In this document: positions 46,501 through 55,091 of the stretch, piece by piece
Layout of the letters: each line of letters starts with the position of its first letter
Numbering within the stretch: position 1 is the first letter of the stretch
Source of the DNA: an uncultured Draconibacterium sp.
GTDB lineage: Bacteria; Bacteroidota; Bacteroidia; Bacteroidales; Prolixibacteraceae
DNA: 64,000 nt
Direction of reading: 5' to 3'
Assembly (NCBI RefSeq): GCF_963675065.1
Contig: NZ_OY775906.1
Span: 2,706,001 to 2,770,000, forward strand
The notes under the pieces: model-generated
Told to the model about the DNA's origin: nothing
Database searches by the model: none
What the model saw: the letters and a program-made list of their open reading frames with translations, nothing else
Position numbers and translations under genes: made by a program

Positions 46501-48207
46501 TGTTGGATGCTGTTCTGGAAGCCTGCCTCGCATTAGCATCATCACCTGTGGCAGTTAGTTTCAATCCTTATTTTGTTGGATGCTGTTCTGGAAGTTTGCC
46601 ATTGCGGCAGTTTGCGCAGCAATTTCTTCATGTTTCAATCCTTATTTTGTTGGATGCTGTTCTGGAAGGAGCTCTCGCATGTATTCCAGCCATTCGGTAT
46701 CGATGTTTCAATCCTTATTTTGTTGGATGCTGTTCTGGAAGAATGGTGTTCAATGCCAAGTATGCGGAAGACAATATGTTTCAATCCTTATTTTGTTGGA
46801 TGCTGTTCTGGAAGATGGTTATTTTGATATCAACGGGTCGACAAAAGTATGTTTCAATCCTTATTTTGTTGGATGCTGTTCTGGAAGTCTCACTTTCTTC
46901 AATGGTTATCATTTCTCTTTATTGTTTCAATCCTTATTTTGTTGGATGCTGTTCTGGAAGTTAAAATTGCTATTATGAAATGGTTTGAAGTAGGAGGTTT
47001 CAATCCTTATTTTGTTGGATGCTGTTCTGGAAGAAGCGTTCCGGTAACCGGAAGTTCAGCAAGTGTTTCAGTTTCAATCCTTATTTTGTTGGATGCTGTT
47101 CTGGAAGTGCTGAACCTATCAGCAATAACAATAATACTATAATGTTTCAATCCTTATTTTGTTGGATGCTGTTCTGGAAGAATAAGCCCGTCTCTGTTCT
47201 CGTCTACATAATCATTGTTTCAATCCTTATTTTGTTGGATGCTGTTCTGGAAGATCTGCAACTCCATCTGATTCATATTCATTTTTAAAGTTTCAATCCT
47301 TATTTTGTTGGATGCTGTTCTGGAAGGCTACCACCGCAACCGCTACAACGAACGCCAATACAGTTTCAATCCTTATTTTGTTGGATGCTGTTCTGGAAGA
47401 CCACTATTTATAGCTTCCGTTAACTGCTGAATGCTGTTTCAATCCTTATTTTGTTGGATGCTGTTCTGGAAGATACTCCCCACTGAGTGTAAGCGTCTAC
47501 CCCATCTATAGTTTCAATCCTTATTTTGTTGGATGCTGTTCTGGAAGTGCCCAATGATTTAATCTTTAAGTATTTACTATTGATGTTTCAATCCTTATTT
47601 TGTTGGATGCTGTTCTGGAAGTGCACCACAGGCAATCGATACCACCAATGCTGTTTTGTTTCAATCCTTATTTTGTTGGATGCTGTTCTGGAAGTTCAAG
47701 GTATTTTATTTGCTCCTCTCCTAACCCGGTGTTTCAATCCTTATTTTGTTGGATGCTGTTCTGGAAGCAAGGCTTTTCTGTTTGAAACCAAAAAAGAGAG
47801 CTTGTTTCAATCCTTATTTTGTTGGATGCTGTTCTGGAAGACCAACTGGAGCAAATTTGGGTCGAAACTTATATAGAGTTTCAATCCTTATTTTGTTGGA
47901 TGCTGTTCTGGAAGTTTGCCATTGCGGCAGTTTGCGCAGCAATTTCTTCATGTTTCAATCCTTATTTTGTTGGATGCTGTTCTGGAAGAAAGATATATTA
48001 AAGATTTTTTGGAATGGCTACCTAGTTTCAATCCTTATTTTGTTGGATGCTGTTCTGGAAGAAAGCAGCAACTAGCCAAGATAACCCTTCAACTGGCGTT
48101 TCAATCCTTATTTTGTTGGATGCTGTTCTGGAAGGGATAGTCGGACCTGTGACAGTTGTAAGGGCATTTAGTTTCAATCCTTATTTTGTTGGATGCTGTT
48201 CTGGAAG
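43552..48207 (-). CRISPR. type I-B CRISPR array, 64 repeats and 63 spacers
   Basis: I count 64 copies of a 37-bp repeat (plus strand begins GTTTCAATCCTTATTTTG and ends GATGCTGTTCTGGAAG), with 63 spacers of about 35-38 bases. On the minus strand the repeat ends ATTGAAAC, the usual 8-nt crRNA 5' handle, so crRNAs are read right to left. The leftmost repeat (43552-43588) carries one substitution (ATTC for ATTT) and a decayed copy lies beyond it, marking the left as the old end. Two spacers are duplicated: 44250-44285 equals 44323-44358 (adjacent), and 46595-46631 equals 47915-47951 (18 units apart). Frames through the array on both strands are artefacts of a repeat without stops. Confidence 0.98.
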
Positions 48208-48401
48208 CCGCATTTTAATCGATCAATCTGACTTACAGAGCTATAACTTGTATTCCCGTATAACCCTAATTGTTTTTTCAATATGTCAAAGAACTCATTT
48301 ATATGTGTTGTTTCATTCATTTCCGAAAACTTAAAACTCTAATTATCTATTATTTACATTACGTATTCAAACTAATAAAAATAAATTGTAACCCGTTAAT
48401 C
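48208..48401 (-). promoter_or_regulatory. CRISPR leader
   Basis: A 194-base AT-rich stretch without a gene between cas4 and the youngest repeat. Position, orientation and composition fit the leader with the array promoter on the minus strand. TTAGTTTG (complement of CAAACTAA near 48369-48376) is one base from the TAnnTTTG box. Confidence 0.75.
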
Positions 48402-48974
48402 CTATTTTATACAGATGTTCCGGTATGTACAACCTAAACATCGTTGTTTATATTTGGTAGCTTTCGGGAACTTATTGTTTTCGATTACTTCTACCACCTC
48501 ATTACAAACTTGTTTAATATCCTGCTTCGATTTTTCGCTTATTTCCACTTCAACCAATTTATTCGACGAACGGGTATAAACCAAAAATCCTTTGTTTACT
48601 ACCTTACCAAAATTGCTCTCAATTAAAACAGCATAACATTCCAACTGGGTGCGGTAAGTATCATAAATCCGGTCTTCAAATTTAGCAAATTTATAGTCGA
48701 GTGGCGCCATCGTTCCATCATTTAATAGCAGCACTTCATCAAGTTTTCCACGCAACAAATTGTTCGTTAAATACTGTTCTGCATATTTTTCGGTAACGCC
48801 AATTCGTTTTCGTAAATACTCTTTGTTGCGTTCCAGTTTCAAATCGTGCACCTGCCTCCCCTTTTCAACTTTAAAGTGCCGTTCTTCGTATTGCGGAATA
48901 CAAAGAACGTACTCGAAGTAAGTAAACCTCGGACAATACAAGTACTCTATTATATGTGATGGTGTAAGCGACAT
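48402..48974 (-). CDS. cas4: CRISPR-associated exonuclease Cas4
   Basis: A 190-residue RecB-like nuclease that trims and selects prespacers with Cas1-Cas2. The N-terminal cysteine is in YCPRF (about residue 13), the C-terminal cluster cysteines in RCLGCTYRNIC, together ligating an Fe-S cluster. Nuclease residues include GKLDEVLLL and PLDYKFAKFED with the later QLECYAVL. It is the last gene of the cas operon, overlapping cas2 by one base, and lies next to the leader. Confidence 0.94.
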   Translation of the reverse strand: MSLTPSHIIEYLYCPRFTYFEYVLCIPQYEERHFKVEKGRQVHDLKLERNKEYLRKRIGVTEKYAEQYLTNNLLRGKLDEVLLLNDGTMAPLDYKFAKFEDRIYDTYRTQLECYAVLIESNFGKVVNKGFLVYTRSSNKLVEVEISEKSKQDIKQVCNEVVEVIENNKFPKATKYKQRCLGCTYRNICIK

Positions 48975-49264
48975 CAGAAAAACATTGCTTTTACTTCGTC
49001 GGTCACCAGTTTTTTATCGAAAGCCTGTCCTAATAAAGAGGTTTGTCTGAGTTCGTTTTTACTCATCGGGAAAATATATACCGAATCTGTTTCTTCGTCA
49101 ATCAGTTCTTCTACTTCCAGTTCAAGAGAATCTTTTTGGTTCTCGTCCAGACTGCCCAAAAAAACCGATTTTTGCACCCGGTACAAACCTGCCAGCTTAC
49201 ATTTCTTTGCTACTTTGGTTCGCGACCTGTCCTTTTTTATGTCGTATAATAACCAGCAAATCAT
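48974..49264 (-). CDS. cas2: CRISPR-associated endoribonuclease Cas2
   Basis: A 96-residue ferredoxin-fold protein of the spacer-integration complex. The first strand LLYDIKKDRSRTKVAKKC carries the conserved Asp (YDIKKD), and the ending SVYIFPMS is typical. It overlaps cas1 by four bases and cas4 by one, so the three adaptation genes are coupled. Confidence 0.95.
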   Translation of the reverse strand: MICWLLYDIKKDRSRTKVAKKCKLAGLYRVQKSVFLGSLDENQKDSLELEVEELIDEETDSVYIFPMSKNELRQTSLLGQAFDKKLVTDEVKAMFF

Positions 49265-50253
49265 AACTTCCCTATTAAACTGTTCGCAAATTGATGTGCA
49301 TCCTGCTGCATGGCATTTATACGGGTTTGATTGCGTCCTTTATAACGAATCTTATCTTCATCCAAAAACTTCATTAGTGCAAGCATTAACAGGTTTTTCC
49401 CCTCAGCATTTAAGCTCATACCATTGGTTATTAATGTGGTGTGCGTGTCGTTTACTTTTTTTGCCGAAAAGAGTTTAAAAACTACCTCGTCGGCATAAGT
49501 ACGGTAGGGTTCAATAAAATCAAAAACCATACTTTTCATGTTGTAATCGTCGCGGTGCATAAATCCCACATAAGGGTCGAGACCTGCTACAACTAATACT
49601 TTTTCAATGCGGCTATATAATACGCCGTAAGCGTAATTCAAAAACGCATTAAATGGATCTTTTGCCGGGCGAAAACTTCGACCTTCAAATTTGTATCTTT
49701 CGGCGAGTAATATACTTAAAGTTTGAAAATACATTCTGCCAGCCGTTCCTTCCCAGCCCCGAATAGTACTGTCCACCGATTCAATTTTATCGCCTTCCAG
49801 TTTTTCTATTTTACTTTTTAAGGTTAAAATACCATCTATTTTTTCCTGAATAAGTTCACTGTTTGATGGTCGGTGATTTTTTAGACGTTTTAAAAAGTCT
49901 ACTTGGTTCCCTAATTTTTCAGCCAGCCATTTTTGAATCCAAACCACTCCTATTTTGTTCAAACTTGCTTCCAATTGTTGTTTTCGTATGCGCGACGTGC
50001 TGCCAGGTTTACTGTGCCAAAACCGACCTACTGGCATTCCATCGTACTCAAAAACAAGAATATCAATGTTGTTCTTCATTGCCAAAATAATGGCATCGGT
50101 GCTAATAGCTGCGCCTTTACTCAATAAAATTGATGTCACTTTATGGCTTGCAAAATGGTGCTTTTGTTTCTTTCCATCTATTGTTAGTGTAACTTCAAAC
50201 AGCTTGTCTTTTATATGTACATACGTTCCGTAGGTGTTTATTACTAATTGCAT
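49261..50253 (-). CDS. cas1: type I-B CRISPR-associated integrase Cas1
   Basis: A 330-residue Cas1. The metal-binding residues are visible: E168 in RGWEGTAGRMYF, H233 in GFMHRDDY, and E248 in FDFIEPYR. Length and sequence fit Cas1b. With Cas2 and Cas4 it inserts new spacers at the leader end. It begins 77 bases after cas6 and overlaps cas2 by four bases. Confidence 0.96.
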   Translation of the reverse strand: MQLVINTYGTYVHIKDKLFEVTLTIDGKKQKHHFASHKVTSILLSKGAAISTDAIILAMKNNIDILVFEYDGMPVGRFWHSKPGSTSRIRKQQLEASLNKIGVVWIQKWLAEKLGNQVDFLKRLKNHRPSNSELIQEKIDGILTLKSKIEKLEGDKIESVDSTIRGWEGTAGRMYFQTLSILLAERYKFEGRSFRPAKDPFNAFLNYAYGVLYSRIEKVLVVAGLDPYVGFMHRDDYNMKSMVFDFIEPYRTYADEVVFKLFSAKKVNDTHTTLITNGMSLNAEGKNLLMLALMKFLDEDKIRYKGRNQTRINAMQQDAHQFANSLIGKL

Positions 50254-50330
50254 TTTTTCAAGCTTTGTTATTTTAGAATTGCAGTTTTATGATGCCTAGT
50301 AACGGTATCATATGAACCTATCCTCAATTA

Positions 50331-50990
50331 TTACTTTACTATGCTTACTGTTCCAAAACCACGGCTAACAGCTTTGCCCATACCTGCCAGATCAGGAATT
50401 AGGGCGTTGCTTGTAAAGCTGCCTGAAAATGCTATCATAGTCTGGTCTTTAAAGCGTGTTTGTTTTTCGTTTAATCGCGAAACTACCATAATACGCTCCG
50501 ATATGCGAAACGAAAGCCCTTTGTATAAACTAAGGATATTATTTTGCAATTGCCGGTTCAGGAATTCAGTTTTTGTTTCTTCGTTTAATTGTATATACTT
50601 TCTATAATTATTCTGGTTCAGTCCCATCCAAAGTGTTTTAAATGTATAGTTAAACAGTTGCTTATTAAGCGATAATTCCACTTTATTTTGAGAAATATTC
50701 TTCGCCTGAACCTTAAACTGGTTCCCTTCAATATCAATTTCTTTTATTTTTAGGAAAAGTGATACCAACAACTCACCACCTTCCTGAAATCCCACCAAAA
50801 CAGGCATATTATCGATTACCTTGTACTGAACTAAGGGGTACGCATAACGCGCTTTCCCATCGGCATAATGGTTGTGCAACAACGGCGATTGCTCTTTAAA
50901 TAAGTTGCCAAAATAACCACGCAATTTATGCGCATCGCGGGGTTGCAACGTAATATCGGGAAACTGGATTTTGGTTTGTGTTATTTGCAT
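50331..50990 (-). CDS. cas6: CRISPR RNA endoribonuclease Cas6
   Basis: A 219-residue RAMP-fold ribonuclease that cuts the array transcript within repeats to leave the ATTGAAAC handle. The glycine-rich C-terminal loop typical of Cas6 is LAGMGKAVSRGFGTVSI. The N-terminal half (LQPRDAHKLRGYFGNLF) is that of Cas6b-like proteins. A His in LLHNHYADG may belong to the active site (inference). It lies between cas3 and cas1, not at the start of the operon as in many I-B loci. Confidence 0.88.
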   Translation of the reverse strand: MQITQTKIQFPDITLQPRDAHKLRGYFGNLFKEQSPLLHNHYADGKARYAYPLVQYKVIDNMPVLVGFQEGGELLVSLFLKIKEIDIEGNQFKVQAKNISQNKVELSLNKQLFNYTFKTLWMGLNQNNYRKYIQLNEETKTEFLNRQLQNNILSLYKGLSFRISERIMVVSRLNEKQTRFKDQTMIAFSGSFTSNALIPDLAGMGKAVSRGFGTVSIVK

Positions 50991-50992
50991 AT

Positions 50993-53404
50993 TTAAAGAA
51001 TATAGGTTGTATTTTCACTGGCAACGTAACCTCTATTTTGAGTAAAGTCGTCACTTGAATAAGTGTAGTTCTGACTGGGACTATTTAGCTCCGAAACATA
51101 AAAATTGAATAGTTTCTCAGAATCAAAATCAATCATTTTTGAATCATATGGAATTGGAACATTGATTACAAAATCGTAAAACTCTGTTTTTATTTTACTA
51201 AATACAGCATCCCTTTCCCAGGGGGTTAATTTTTCGGTTTTGCAAATAATTAAATATTCTTGCCAAATTTCTTTAGCCCTCTCATTTAACTGAATATAAA
51301 TTGACTCGGTTTTTCTATTCTCGATTAATTCAAAATCAACCAAAGAGAAATCGAGGTTTTTAATTGCATTTAATATCGGCTGACTTGTGTTGTCGGATTG
51401 CTTTCTTACTTCAATAAAATATTTTTCAATTAACTGAATGTAGTCTTTCTCTTCAACTTCTCGAAATCCCTTCAACACATTTTCTGTTTTCAGCAATAAA
51501 TCACTTCCATAAACAAAATTGCTCGATTTTCGGTAGTCTTCAATGTCATATACATACACTTCTGAAATACCGGGTTTTTCGTTGTAACGGTTTGCACGCC
51601 CTGCCGCCTGAACAATTGAATCGATTGGAGACAACTGGCGAAACACAGTATCAACTGAAATATCAACTCCAGCTTCAACCAATTGGGTTGAAATAATTAC
51701 CATTTGTTGGTTTGATGTTTTCTTTATTCGATTAATGATTTCTTTTCGCTCGTAAGGGGTTATCAATGTGGTCAAAAAATAGGTTTCAATATTTGCAGTA
51801 TCTAATTCTTCGCAAATAAACTTAAAAGTTTCACTGGCTGCTTTTTTTGTGTTTACAATTACTAAAACATCCTTTGTTGAATTATTTTGAATGTACTCTA
51901 AAAGCGTTGTTTTAAATTCATCAAAACCAATTTTACCATTAATAATTAGTTTCGTACGATTAAAAAACAGGAAGTACTTTTTATAATCCGGTACCAACTC
52001 AATAATATCTTCACCCGGCGTAAAAATTAAGGGCTGTGTTGCCGAAATCAAAATAAAATAGATGTTTAACTTTTCGCCTAATATTTTAAATGATTCGCGT
52101 ATGGTTTCCCAATATTCATAGGGAATGGTTTGTATTTCATCGAGTAGAATTACCGAATTTGCCAAATCTGCAAACTTCATCAATTTTGCTTTATCGCACG
52201 ACAATAATGTTTCAAGAAGCTGTACAAAAGTGGTAACCACAGTATCGGACTGCCAAGTTTCAATTAAGAATTTACTTTGAAAGAAGTCGGAAACTTTCTC
52301 GTTTGTTTTATAAACAGGTTCTGCTAAATGATGATGCTTCAACAAAACATCTGTATCATGAGTATTTAAAATGTCGGCATAAACTTCAAAATTTTGGTCA
52401 ATAATCGACGTAAAAGGAATATTTATTATAATTTTTGAATTTTTAAAACCTGCCAATTTTCGCATTTTATCAGCAATGTTAAATGCCGTAATTGTTTTTC
52501 CTAAACCAGTTGGCAGTGTTACCGAATAAATATGCTGGTCTTTATCAAATACTTTTTCCAATTGTCCAAGCGATGAATAAAAAGCCTCATTTTTGAGGTT
52601 ATTTATTTCTGACTTAGGTTTATTGAAACCATTACTTTCCCGGTACGCTTCGATGTTTTGAATTACATTTGACTGATTAACTGTGGTTTTAGTGTCACTT
52701 AAAATAACCTCATTTTTGTCGGAAAAAAGTAAGGTTGAATAAATGAGTTGATGGATATAAAACAAAGTAATTTTTGAATTTGAATCGATTTCGGAATAGC
52801 TTTCCTGAAGTATATCAAAGGAGAAATCTTCCAAAATATCATTGTATGTTTCGTTCAAAATAAAAGCTACAAAACTGTTCCAATCTATTTTAAAACTGTA
52901 ATTTGAAATTTTACTATTTATCAATTCCTGAATCTTTTCAGAATTTATATTTTGTACGAGTTCAGGTAAAAGATTCCTCCATTCGGAACTAATCAAAACT
53001 TCATCAGCCAAATTTCCCAAACGACCGTGGTGCCTTTTTACAGCAGAAAAAGTAAAAGAAGAAAGTAACTTTGCAAGCTCATTGTTAAATCTTTTAGTTT
53101 CAAGAAACCTGTCAGTCACATAAAAAACAAATACTGCCGATAGCAATGCATGGCTTTTTTTCTTGTCGTGCACTTTATCCAAATTCCGAATATAATCCTG
53201 AAAAAAACTTGTGCCTTTGCCCAAATCATGAAAAGCCGCCGACAAATAAACCAAATCAATTATTAGTTCCGATACTTCAACATCTTCACCGTCATAATTA
53301 AAGGAAAGGTTCAATTCCTTCCCTTTAATTGTTTCAAGCGCCACATTAGCAACTTCTGACAGATGCGAGTTAAGAGTTTTTTCAGGATGTGATAATAGTT
53401 CCAT
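50993..53404 (-). CDS. cas3: CRISPR-associated helicase/nuclease Cas3
   Basis: An 803-residue effector nuclease-helicase. The N-terminal HD nuclease has AFHDLGKGTSFFQDY (H59, D60). The helicase has Walker A LPTGLGKTITAFN (about residue 308), a DEIQ box (ILLDEIQTIP) instead of the usual DExH, and the motif VI region QAAGRANRYNE. It degrades DNA bound by Cascade. It starts two bases after cas5 ends and stops two bases before cas6. Confidence 0.94.
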   Translation of the reverse strand: MELLSHPEKTLNSHLSEVANVALETIKGKELNLSFNYDGEDVEVSELIIDLVYLSAAFHDLGKGTSFFQDYIRNLDKVHDKKKSHALLSAVFVFYVTDRFLETKRFNNELAKLLSSFTFSAVKRHHGRLGNLADEVLISSEWRNLLPELVQNINSEKIQELINSKISNYSFKIDWNSFVAFILNETYNDILEDFSFDILQESYSEIDSNSKITLFYIHQLIYSTLLFSDKNEVILSDTKTTVNQSNVIQNIEAYRESNGFNKPKSEINNLKNEAFYSSLGQLEKVFDKDQHIYSVTLPTGLGKTITAFNIADKMRKLAGFKNSKIIINIPFTSIIDQNFEVYADILNTHDTDVLLKHHHLAEPVYKTNEKVSDFFQSKFLIETWQSDTVVTTFVQLLETLLSCDKAKLMKFADLANSVILLDEIQTIPYEYWETIRESFKILGEKLNIYFILISATQPLIFTPGEDIIELVPDYKKYFLFFNRTKLIINGKIGFDEFKTTLLEYIQNNSTKDVLVIVNTKKAASETFKFICEELDTANIETYFLTTLITPYERKEIINRIKKTSNQQMVIISTQLVEAGVDISVDTVFRQLSPIDSIVQAAGRANRYNEKPGISEVYVYDIEDYRKSSNFVYGSDLLLKTENVLKGFREVEEKDYIQLIEKYFIEVRKQSDNTSQPILNAIKNLDFSLVDFELIENRKTESIYIQLNERAKEIWQEYLIICKTEKLTPWERDAVFSKIKTEFYDFVINVPIPYDSKMIDFDSEKLFNFYVSELNSPSQNYTYSSDDFTQNRGYVASENTTYIL

Positions 53405-53406
53405 AT

Positions 53407-54168
53407 TTACAAGAATAAGATATTACCATATTCTAAGATTCGATAGTAGTTTTCGACTTTTGCTTTTACAGGCAAGCCGTTCTTTTCAATTAATACCTCA
53501 GAATATTCTTGAACTTCACGGTTTCGGTTCATTTCAATGGGCATATTATTGGCAGAATACATGGCTGAATAATCAAAATCGATGGGTTGTTCTTCTTTTA
53601 TTTTAGAAAGATTAACGGCCGTAGCAATTTCAATAAATTGTTTCTCCGTATTTTCAATAAGTTCAGTTTTTATCACATCTACAAAATCTATTGTAGCAGT
53701 AAATTGCGCTAAACCCAGATAAGGCGAAAAATGATGATTTTTTGCTTTTATTCTTTCAGCCAATTCGTTGAAAGTAGTTTCATTGTTTTGCAAACCAAAA
53801 TATATTCGATACCGGACATTTTTCAATAATTCAAATTCTATTTGCGTTCGTCCGGCTTTAGTTAAATCATAGAATGATTTTTTTGTGTTGATTAAGTTAA
53901 TCGCCACATTTTCTTTTTTAACCGGATTGATTATTTGAACTGCTATATCTGAATTCGCTTTCGAAAAAAATTCCTGAACAGGAATTGCCCCATCGGGATA
54001 AACACCGTCAGCCACTTCCCGCTCCATTCCCAATATCGCACCCAAAAAACCAGCTATTGCCGTTCGGGTAGGTATTGAATACGTAAGTGGCGAAGTGGTT
54101 GTATTGTACTTTCGGAAATGCCCATATTCGCTACTAATATCGAAAATGAGGATTTCTTTAGAGTTCAT
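53407..54168 (-). CDS. cas5: type I-B Cascade subunit Cas5b
   Basis: A 253-residue RAMP protein that caps the 5' handle of the crRNA in Cascade. The N-terminus is the Cas5 pattern ILIFDISSEYGHFRKYNT followed by YSIPTRTAIAGFLGAILG. It overlaps cas7 by 11 bases. The length and motifs fit the Cas5b/Csh group. Confidence 0.93.
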   Translation of the reverse strand: MNSKEILIFDISSEYGHFRKYNTTTSPLTYSIPTRTAIAGFLGAILGMEREVADGVYPDGAIPVQEFFSKANSDIAVQIINPVKKENVAINLINTKKSFYDLTKAGRTQIEFELLKNVRYRIYFGLQNNETTFNELAERIKAKNHHFSPYLGLAQFTATIDFVDVIKTELIENTEKQFIEIATAVNLSKIKEEQPIDFDYSAMYSANNMPIEMNRNREVQEYSEVLIEKNGLPVKAKVENYYRILEYGNILFL

Positions 54169-55069
54169 CCTTACTAATTTTACTGATTAACTGTCCATCG
54201 CAAACCAACTGCACCCTCGAATCTGCTTTAAATTCAATGCTTGCAATTTTGCTTTTATTTGCCTTCAACTCGGCAAGCAATTCGCTAACATCAATCTTAT
54301 AGTCTTTTACATTGCGAATTTGCATTTCGTTTATTTCGCCCGAATCCAGCTTAATTCTTTGGCGTAAACTTCCAATGTAAAAAGGTTCGTTGTATTCAAT
54401 TACAAGTAACAACAATGGAGTTTGTCCAAATTTCGAACGAGAAATCAAGGACTTTGTACCTTCCCAAATTCCTTCTTTTAATAGCTCAACATCATTGTTT
54501 GTCATTTTAGAATATTGCGCTGATTTTTCATTGATTATCCCGTTAAAACCAATAACAGCGTATGGAACCTTAAATTCAGTTCGAAAAGTAGCTTGTGCTT
54601 TTTTTTCGCCTGACGCAAAAGCTCCCGTTCCTTGTTCTTCAATAATCTCGGTTTTATTTAATGAACGTCCCATTTGAAATTGAACTGGACCAATCCTTGT
54701 AATTGATGCATTACTTAAAGGAATAACTCCGCCAAAAGTGCGAATGTCAATACAAGTTTTCAATATGGTTTCTACTTGTTCGTCAAAATCTTTTGCTCTG
54801 CGTTTTCCATCTTTAATATATTTCTTATCGCCTTCGTTATAGGTTGTTTCTCGAACAAAAACATCACTTCCGTTTGTGCTATTAAAACCTTTATATTCAA
54901 ACCAGTAATCACGAATTGTCCGTTTTAAGCGAACATCAGTTACTAAAACGGTACTGTCCTCGGTATCAAAGCGAGGACGGTTTTCGTTAATTGGGTCGCC
55001 ATTTGGATTTGCATTCTCGATGTCGTACAAGAATAGAATTTCGCTGCGTTTGTTTATAATTTCACTCAT
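54158..55069 (-). CDS. cas7: type I-B Cascade backbone Cas7 (Csh2)
   Basis: A 303-residue RAMP protein that forms the crRNA-binding backbone. The Csh2 signature FLYDIENANPNGDP followed by RPRFDTEDS is present near the start, and FGGVIPLSN follows. It lies between cas8b and cas5 in one operon. Confidence 0.95.
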   Translation of the reverse strand: MSEIINKRSEILFLYDIENANPNGDPINENRPRFDTEDSTVLVTDVRLKRTIRDYWFEYKGFNSTNGSDVFVRETTYNEGDKKYIKDGKRRAKDFDEQVETILKTCIDIRTFGGVIPLSNASITRIGPVQFQMGRSLNKTEIIEEQGTGAFASGEKKAQATFRTEFKVPYAVIGFNGIINEKSAQYSKMTNNDVELLKEGIWEGTKSLISRSKFGQTPLLLLVIEYNEPFYIGSLRQRIKLDSGEINEMQIRNVKDYKIDVSELLAELKANKSKIASIEFKADSRVQLVCDGQLISKISKDEL

Positions 55070-55091
55070 AATATAATTTGTTTAGTATAGA

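Noticed and set aside
43788..48334. Many overlapping open frames through the CRISPR array on both strands
   Set aside because: The repeat lacks stops in several frames, so translations are the same peptide again and again with spacer-coded inserts; they are artefacts.
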